A stretch of 64,000 bases of DNA from assembly GCA_001664005.1 (NCBI GenBank), contig CP016093.1, positions 4,393,031 through 4,457,030 on the forward strand. Direction: 5' to 3'. Below, piece after piece: positions 59,494-64,000 of this stretch. This DNA is from Rhizobiales bacterium NRL2. Lineage in GTDB: Bacteria > Pseudomonadota > Alphaproteobacteria > Minwuiales > Minwuiaceae. The notes beneath the pieces were generated by a model that had not been told where the DNA came from, made no database searches, and worked only from the letters and a program-made list of their open reading frames with translations. Each line of letters starts with the position of its first letter. Within the stretch, counting starts at the first letter, position 1. The translations under genes and the position numbers were made by a program.

Positions 59494-60387
59494 TCAGAGG
59501 CTGTAGACGGCGTTCGCGGTCGGCTCGCCGTCGGCCTTCACGCGGCCGTCGCCGGCCATGTGCAGCAGATGCGCGAAGACCGAGCGCGCCGCGGCCCGGT
59601 GCAGGGAGCGGTCGACATCGGCGTACATCACCGCGACCATCTCCGGAATGGTCTTCGGCCCGTCGGCGAGGACATCCAGGATCTGCTTCTCGCGCAGTTG
59701 CCGGTGCGCGCGGTAGGCGCGGACAAAGTCGTGGACGTTGTCGATCGGCACGCCGTGGGTCGGGTAGTAGCGGACGTCGTCGCGGGCCAGCAGCTTGTCC
59801 AGCGAGTTGAAATAGTCGGTCATGTCGCCGTCGGGCGGCGAGACGATGGTGGTCGACCAGCCCATGATGTGGTCGCCGGTGAACAGCGCCTTCTCCTCGC
59901 GCAGGCCGAAGCAGATGTGGTTGGAGGTGTGGCCGGGCGTGTGCACGCACTCGACCGACCAGCCGTCGCCCTCGATGACGTCGCCGTCGCGCACCTGGTG
60001 GTCGGGCGCGAAGTCGAAGTCGCCGCCCTCCTCCACCTTCGGGCCGTCCTTGCCGGAACCGTGCGGACCATAGGCCCAGGTCTCCGCGCCGGTGGCCTCC
60101 TTGATCAGGCGCGCGCCGGGGCTGTGGTCGACATGGGTGTGGGTGACCAGCTGGTGGGTCACCGTCTCGCCTTCCACGGCCTTGAGGACCGCCGCGATGT
60201 GATTCGGGTCCGCCGGGCCGGCGTCGACGATCGCGACCCTGCCCTCGCCGATGATGTAGGTGCCCGTGCCCATGAAGGTGAAGGCGCCCGGATTGCGGCA
60301 GACGACACGGCGAATCAGCGGGCTGAGCCGGTCGGGCTCGCCATATTCGAAGTCCATCTCGCGCACGAAAGGTATCGCGTAGGCCAA
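59494..60387 (-). CDS. MBL-fold metallo-hydrolase (LACTB2-like)
   Basis: The 297-residue metallo-beta-lactamase fold has the metal site HTHVDH (83-88), further ligand histidines in CVHTPGHTSNH and FTGDHIMGWSTT, and YYPTHGVPI. The C-terminal winged-helix-like part (about 230-297) resembles the LACTB2 group. It hydrolyses a thioester, phosphodiester or RNA; the substrate is not known. It is divergent from the second liv operon across a 184-base region. Confidence 0.87.
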   Translation of the reverse strand: MAYAIPFVREMDFEYGEPDRLSPLIRRVVCRNPGAFTFMGTGTYIIGEGRVAIVDAGPADPNHIAAVLKAVEGETVTHQLVTHTHVDHSPGARLIKEATGAETWAYGPHGSGKDGPKVEEGGDFDFAPDHQVRDGDVIEGDGWSVECVHTPGHTSNHICFGLREEKALFTGDHIMGWSTTIVSPPDGDMTDYFNSLDKLLARDDVRYYPTHGVPIDNVHDFVRAYRAHRQLREKQILDVLADGPKTIPEMVAVMYADVDRSLHRAAARSVFAHLLHMAGDGRVKADGEPTANAVYSL

Positions 60388-60412
60388 GGTATTCCTCCCC
60401 TTCCCGAGCCGA

Positions 60413-60440
60413 TTGACAGGTCATGACCGTCGCTTATGCT
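60413..60440 (+). promoter_or_regulatory. strong sigma-70-like promoter with palindromic operator before second liv operon
   Basis: TTGACA (60413-60418) and TATGCT (60435-60440) are 16 bases apart. The spacer begins with the perfect palindrome GGTCATGACC (60419-60428). The next gene on the strand is livH at 60572, so a leader of about 125 bases is expected. The half-site matches that at 14699-14711. Confidence 0.65.
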
Positions 60441-60571
60441 TCGCCGACCTGCCGGATCAAAAGCTAGCGCCTCGGACACGACAACGGAAGGCGCACCGGC
60501 GGAGGGAGAGGTCCGGGTCACCGGATCGACAGATTCAGGATGCCGGGCGGCATTGGGGAGGATGAACGCCT

Positions 60572-61456
60572 GTGGATACCATGCAGATCTACATCTCGTT
60601 GCTGATCAACGGGCTTTCGCTCGGCTGCATCTACGGCCTGATCGCGCTCGGCTTCGTGCTGATCTACAAGGCGACGGAAGTGGTCAACTTCGCCCAGGGC
60701 GACCTGATGATGGTCGGCGCGTTCGTCGCCTTCGGCCTGATCGGCGTGCTCGGGCTGAACTACTGGCTCGGCTTCCTGCTGACCATCGCCGTGATGATCG
60801 TGTTCGGCTTCTTCCTCGACATCGTGGTCATCCGACGGCTGATCGGCCAGCCGCAGTTCTCCATCGTCATGGCGACGATCGGCATCGGCTACGTGCTGCG
60901 CTTCGTCATGCCCTACGCCTACAATGTCGAGCAGATCGCCTTCCTGACGCCGTTCACCGGCAAGGCGATGCAGGTCGCCAGCGTGACGCTGGACGTCGGC
61001 AAGCTGGCGGCCATGGGCGGCACCCTGGTGCTGTGCGCGGTGCTCTACTTCTTCTTCCAGCGCACCCGGGTCGGCGTCGCCATGCAGGCGGCCTCGCAGA
61101 ACCAGCTCGCCGCCTACTACATGGGCATTCCGGTGGCGATGATCTTCTCGCTGATCTGGGGCATCTCCGCCGGCGTGGCGGGGATCACCGGCGTCATGAT
61201 GATGCCCATCGCCAACGTCATGGATCCCTCGATCGGCTTCATCGCCATCAAGGCCTTCGCCGGCGCGGTCGTGGGCGGCTTCGGCTCGATCCCGGGCGCC
61301 CTGGTCGGCGGCATCATCATCGGCATGGTGGAGCAGTTCTCGGACTATCTCCTCCCCGCCGGCTACAAGGACATCATGGTCTTCTCGGTGCTGCTCGCGG
61401 TGATGGTCTTCCGGCCCGAGGGCATATTCTCGCAGATGGGCCGGAAGAAGGTATGA
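60572..61456 (+). CDS. livH: ABC transporter permease LivH (second Liv system)
   Basis: The 294-residue protein starts at a GTG (60572) with GGGGAGGA nine bases upstream; the ATG at 60581 is an alternative. It is highly hydrophobic, with LINGLSLGCIYGLIALGFVLIYKATEVVNFAQGDLMMVGAF, the LivH signature, and the cytoplasmic loop RTRVGVAMQAASQNQLAAYYMGI. It is a different lineage from the livH at 7537-8460. It heads the operon livH-livM-livG-livF, which continues past the window edge. Confidence 0.93.
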   Translation: MDTMQIYISLLINGLSLGCIYGLIALGFVLIYKATEVVNFAQGDLMMVGAFVAFGLIGVLGLNYWLGFLLTIAVMIVFGFFLDIVVIRRLIGQPQFSIVMATIGIGYVLRFVMPYAYNVEQIAFLTPFTGKAMQVASVTLDVGKLAAMGGTLVLCAVLYFFFQRTRVGVAMQAASQNQLAAYYMGIPVAMIFSLIWGISAGVAGITGVMMMPIANVMDPSIGFIAIKAFAGAVVGGFGSIPGALVGGIIIGMVEQFSDYLLPAGYKDIMVFSVLLAVMVFRPEGIFSQMGRKKV

Positions 61457-61460
61457 GCCG

Positions 61461-62636
61461 ATGAGATTCGTCCTCAAGACCCGCTACGAACAGGATCTGC
61501 GCCTGTGGCGCCACCGCGGCGACCTGATCGCCTACGGGCTGTTCCTCGCCTTCCTGCTGCTGCTGCCCGTCTTCGCCGACGTCTATTATGTCGGCGAGGC
61601 CAACATGTGGCTGATCTACGCCATCGCCGCGCTGGGCCTGATGATCGCGCTGGGCTTCACCGGCATGGTCAGCCTGGGCCACTCAGCCTTCCTCGGCATC
61701 GGCGCCTACGCCCACGCCTATTTCCTGCAGCAGGGCGTGCCGTTCCTGATCTCGCTGCCCATGGCCGGGCTGCTGTCCGGCGCGGTGGGCGTCGCGGTCG
61801 GCCTGCCGACGCTGCGCATGCACGGCATCTACCTGGCCATCGCGACCCTGGCCGTCGCCCTGATCACCCAGGAGGTGATGTCGAAATGGTCGTCTGTGAC
61901 CGGGGGTTTCGACGGCCTGCCGGTGGCGGCGCCCGACTTCCTGTCGTTCCAGACCCAGGCGATCTACCAGGGCGAATGGTTCGCCGTCGGCGGCCTGCAT
62001 GTCGGCTGGACCGAGTTGTGGAACCCGGTCTCGCTCTATTACATCTGCGCCATCGTCCTGGTGCTGGCGGCCCTGCTGGCGCGCAACCTGATGCGCAGCC
62101 CGACGGGCCGGGCCTTCGTCGCCATCCGCGATTCTGAGATTTCCGCCCAGTCCAACGGCATCAACCTGGCGCGCTACAAGACCACCGCCTTCGGCATCTC
62201 GGCCTTCGTCACCGGCATCGCCGGCGGCCTGTTCGCGCACCAGATCAGCCATCTGGCGCCGGACGCCTTCAACATCTTCATCTCCATCGAGCTGCTGCTG
62301 ATCTGCGTCGTCGGCGGCATCGGCACCATCCAGGGCGCGGTGCTCGGCGCGGCCTTCCTGGTGGTGCTGAAGGTGATGCTGCCGATCGCCCGCGACTGGG
62401 TGACCGCCGGGTTCGGCGATGTCACCTGGATGGAATGGCTGGTCCGCTTCGTCAACGCGCCGGGCCTGGAGATCGGCATCTTCGGGCTGCTGCTGGTGAG
62501 CTTCATCATCTTCGAGCCCTTCGGCCTCTATGGCCGCTGGCTGAAGATCAAGACCTATTTCGACCTCTTCCCGCTGTACAAGAAGGCCACCTTCAAGCGG
62601 CAGAAATCGTACCTGAAGACGGAGCGGCTGCGGTGA
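61461..62636 (+). CDS. livM: ABC transporter permease LivM (second Liv system), long form
   Basis: The 391-residue protein is about 70 residues longer than the livM at 6572-7537, mainly through an extended N-terminus and a basic C-terminal tail (YKKATFKRQKSYLKTERLR). It has GLMIALGFTGMVSLGHSAFLGIGAYAHAY and the coupling loop RSPTGRAFVAIRDSEISAQSNGI. It starts four bases after the livH stop. It forms the channel with LivH. Confidence 0.92.
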   Translation: MRFVLKTRYEQDLRLWRHRGDLIAYGLFLAFLLLLPVFADVYYVGEANMWLIYAIAALGLMIALGFTGMVSLGHSAFLGIGAYAHAYFLQQGVPFLISLPMAGLLSGAVGVAVGLPTLRMHGIYLAIATLAVALITQEVMSKWSSVTGGFDGLPVAAPDFLSFQTQAIYQGEWFAVGGLHVGWTELWNPVSLYYICAIVLVLAALLARNLMRSPTGRAFVAIRDSEISAQSNGINLARYKTTAFGISAFVTGIAGGLFAHQISHLAPDAFNIFISIELLLICVVGGIGTIQGAVLGAAFLVVLKVMLPIARDWVTAGFGDVTWMEWLVRFVNAPGLEIGIFGLLLVSFIIFEPFGLYGRWLKIKTYFDLFPLYKKATFKRQKSYLKTERLR

Positions 62637-63391
62637 CGTTCTTCAAGGCAGACAGCCTGGCAATCCACTTCGGCGGCGTGAAGGCCGTCGACGGGGTCGA
62701 CTTCGAGGTCGGCGCCGGCGAGGTGTTCACCATCATCGGGCCGAACGGCGCGGGCAAGACCACCATCTTCAACCTGATCAGCCGCATCTACGAGCCCTCC
62801 GAGGGGCGGCTGATCTACGACGATCAGGACATCACCGGGGTGGCGCCGCACCTGATCGCGAAAATGGGCATCGCGCGCACGTTCCAGAACATCGAGCTGT
62901 TCGAGCAGGCGACGGTGCTGCAGAACCTGCTGATCGGCCGCCACGCGCACCGCAGCGGCAACTTCCTGGGCGACATCTTCTTCCTGCCCTCGGTGCGCCG
63001 CCACGAGCTGGAGCACCGCAGGAAGGTGGAGGAGGTGGTCGAGTTCCTCGACCTCGCCCGCTACCGCGACCAGCGGATCGCCAACCTGCCCTACGGGGTA
63101 CGCAAGGTGGTGGAGCTGGGCCGCGCACTCTGCACCGAGCCGCGGCTGCTGCTGCTGGACGAGCCGTCGTCGGGCCTCAACGTCGAGGAGACCACCGACA
63201 TGGCGTTCTGGATCAAGGACATCCGGGACCTGCTGGGCATCACGGTGCTGATGGTCGAACACGACATGAGCCTGGTGAACCGGGTTTCCGACCGCGTGCT
63301 GGCGCTGAACTACGGCCGGGTCATCGCCATGGGCACACCCGCCGAGGTGCAGTCCAACGACGAAGTCATCCGCGCCTACCTGGGGGGCTGA
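62633..63391 (+). CDS. livG: ABC transporter ATP-binding protein LivG (second Liv system)
   Basis: The 252-residue protein starts at the GTG at 62633, which overlaps the livM stop as GTGA. It has Walker A GPNGAGKTT, a signature that reads LPYGVRKVVELGRAL, Walker B LLLLDEPSSGLN and the H-loop LMVEHDMSLVNRVSD. The signature is not the standard LSGGQ, as is common in LivG. It is the ATPase of this transporter with the following LivF. Confidence 0.92.
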   Translation: MTFFKADSLAIHFGGVKAVDGVDFEVGAGEVFTIIGPNGAGKTTIFNLISRIYEPSEGRLIYDDQDITGVAPHLIAKMGIARTFQNIELFEQATVLQNLLIGRHAHRSGNFLGDIFFLPSVRRHELEHRRKVEEVVEFLDLARYRDQRIANLPYGVRKVVELGRALCTEPRLLLLDEPSSGLNVEETTDMAFWIKDIRDLLGITVLMVEHDMSLVNRVSDRVLALNYGRVIAMGTPAEVQSNDEVIRAYLGG

Positions 63392-63395
63392 GGAG

Positions 63396-64000
63396 TTGAG
63401 CGAGCCGATACTCACCATCTCCAATGTGGAGACCTACTACGGTCCGATCGTGGCCATCCGCGGCGTCAGCCTGGAGGTCAACCAGGGCGACATCGTCACC
63501 GTTCTGGGCTCCAACGGCGCCGGCAAGACCACCATCCTGAAGACCATCTCCGGCGTGATGGACCCCCGCAAGGGCAAGGTCACCTATCGCGGCCAGGACA
63601 TCACCTCGAAGGAACCCGACTGGGTGATGCGTCAGGGCATCAGCCACGTGCCCGAGGGCCGCGAGGTCTTCCCCTTCCTGTCGGTGCAGGAAAACCTGCG
63701 CATGGGCGCCTACACGCGCAAGGACGCGCGCGGCGTCGCCGACGACATCGACATGGTGTTCAACTACTTCCCCGTCCTGAAGGAGCGCCGCGACCAGCCG
63801 GCCGGGCAGCTTTCGGGCGGCGAGCAGCAGATGCTGGCGATCAGCCGCGCGCTGATGTCGAGGCCGACGATGATGCTGCTGGACGAGCCGTCGCTGGGCC
63901 TGTCGCCGCGGCTGGTGAAGGAAATCTTCGAGATCATCACGCGTCTCAACCAGGAGCGGAAGATGACCATGCTTCTGGTCGAGCAGAACGCCCACATGGC
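63396..64000 (+). CDS. livF: ABC transporter ATP-binding protein LivF (second Liv system), 3' end outside window
   Basis: A TTG start at 63396 is required, because the next in-frame ATG would remove the start of the ABC domain; TGAGGAG abuts it. Walker A is GSNGAGKTT, the signature LSGGEQQMLAISRAL, Walker B MMLLDEPSLGLS and the segment VEQNAHMA closes the window. About 201 codons are present. The periplasmic binding protein and any CoA-ligase gene of this operon are expected downstream. Confidence 0.9.
   Translation, partial: MSEPILTISNVETYYGPIVAIRGVSLEVNQGDIVTVLGSNGAGKTTILKTISGVMDPRKGKVTYRGQDITSKEPDWVMRQGISHVPEGREVFPFLSVQENLRMGAYTRKDARGVADDIDMVFNYFPVLKERRDQPAGQLSGGEQQMLAISRALMSRPTMMLLDEPSLGLSPRLVKEIFEIITRLNQERKMTMLLVEQNAHM

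Overview
This is a GC-rich, gene-dense stretch of an alphaproteobacterial chromosome, probably Rhodospirillales-like. The supports are an RNase E with an acidic/RG-rich insertion in its S1 domain, the gene order rne / amidase / mrcA / prfB, many ATGA, GTGA and TGATG start-stop overlaps, and two complete-looking Liv-type ABC operons beside many CoA-thioester catabolic genes. I see no tRNA, rRNA, CRISPR array, transposase or prophage gene. The genus is not determined.

Bases 1-14621 (minus strand) hold an aromatic-acid catabolic region. Reading 5' to 3' it has a short-chain dehydrogenase, a MarR regulator, an Old Yellow Enzyme-like reductase with a fibronectin-III-like tail, an aryl-CoA ligase, a cupin, a Liv-type transporter (binding protein, LivH, LivM, LivG, LivF), a GGDEF protein, two PaaG-like isomerases/hydratases, PaaI thioesterase, PaaK ligase and the start of a flavin monooxygenase. 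The leading promoter (14656-14684) has its -10 box inside a 22-bp near-perfect palindrome that is probably the MarR operator. The logic is import of an aromatic acid, CoA activation, ring oxidation/isomerisation and rescue by thioesterase.

Bases 14758-24395 (mostly plus) carry a GMC oxidoreductase, xseA, an M23 peptidase, an aminotransferase, an SDR, an HcaT-like MFS transporter and a fused enoyl-CoA hydratase/3-hydroxyacyl-CoA dehydrogenase. Bases 24541-32847 are housekeeping: rne (minus, with a strong terminator and a leader of several hundred bases), then divergently an N-acetylmuramoyl-L-alanine amidase, a class A PBP, and prfB with an intact programmed +1 frameshift site.

Bases 32867-42186 are mixed: two secreted alpha/beta hydrolases, a free-standing biotin carrier domain, an ATC-hydrolase-family protein, an XRE regulator divergent from a desaturase plus signal-less PhnD-like protein pair, a NIPSNAP protein, an ACAD10/11-like dehydrogenase and a VWA-like protein. 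Bases 42360-53663 (plus) form a second acyl-CoA catabolic block: methylthiopropionyl-CoA-ligase-like enzyme, MAPEG protein, CoA-transferase, two enoyl-CoA hydratases, HMG-CoA-lyase-like enzyme, acyl-CoA dehydrogenase, MaoC hydratase, MmgE/PrpD protein and ADP-forming acyl-CoA synthetase. Its substrate is unknown, possibly a branched dicarboxylate.

Bases 53702-60387 (minus) hold a PAS protein, an orphan molybdenum hydroxylase large subunit translationally coupled to two TIGR04282/TIGR04283-type glycosyltransferases and a sterol-desaturase-family protein, a HicAB toxin-antitoxin pair, and an MBL hydrolase. Bases 60413-64000 (plus) begin a second Liv operon (livH, livM, livG, partial livF) behind a promoter whose spacer contains a perfect palindrome. 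Several gaps contain intergenic palindromic elements. Two of these (18634-18717 and 39610-39695) are inverted copies of one another.
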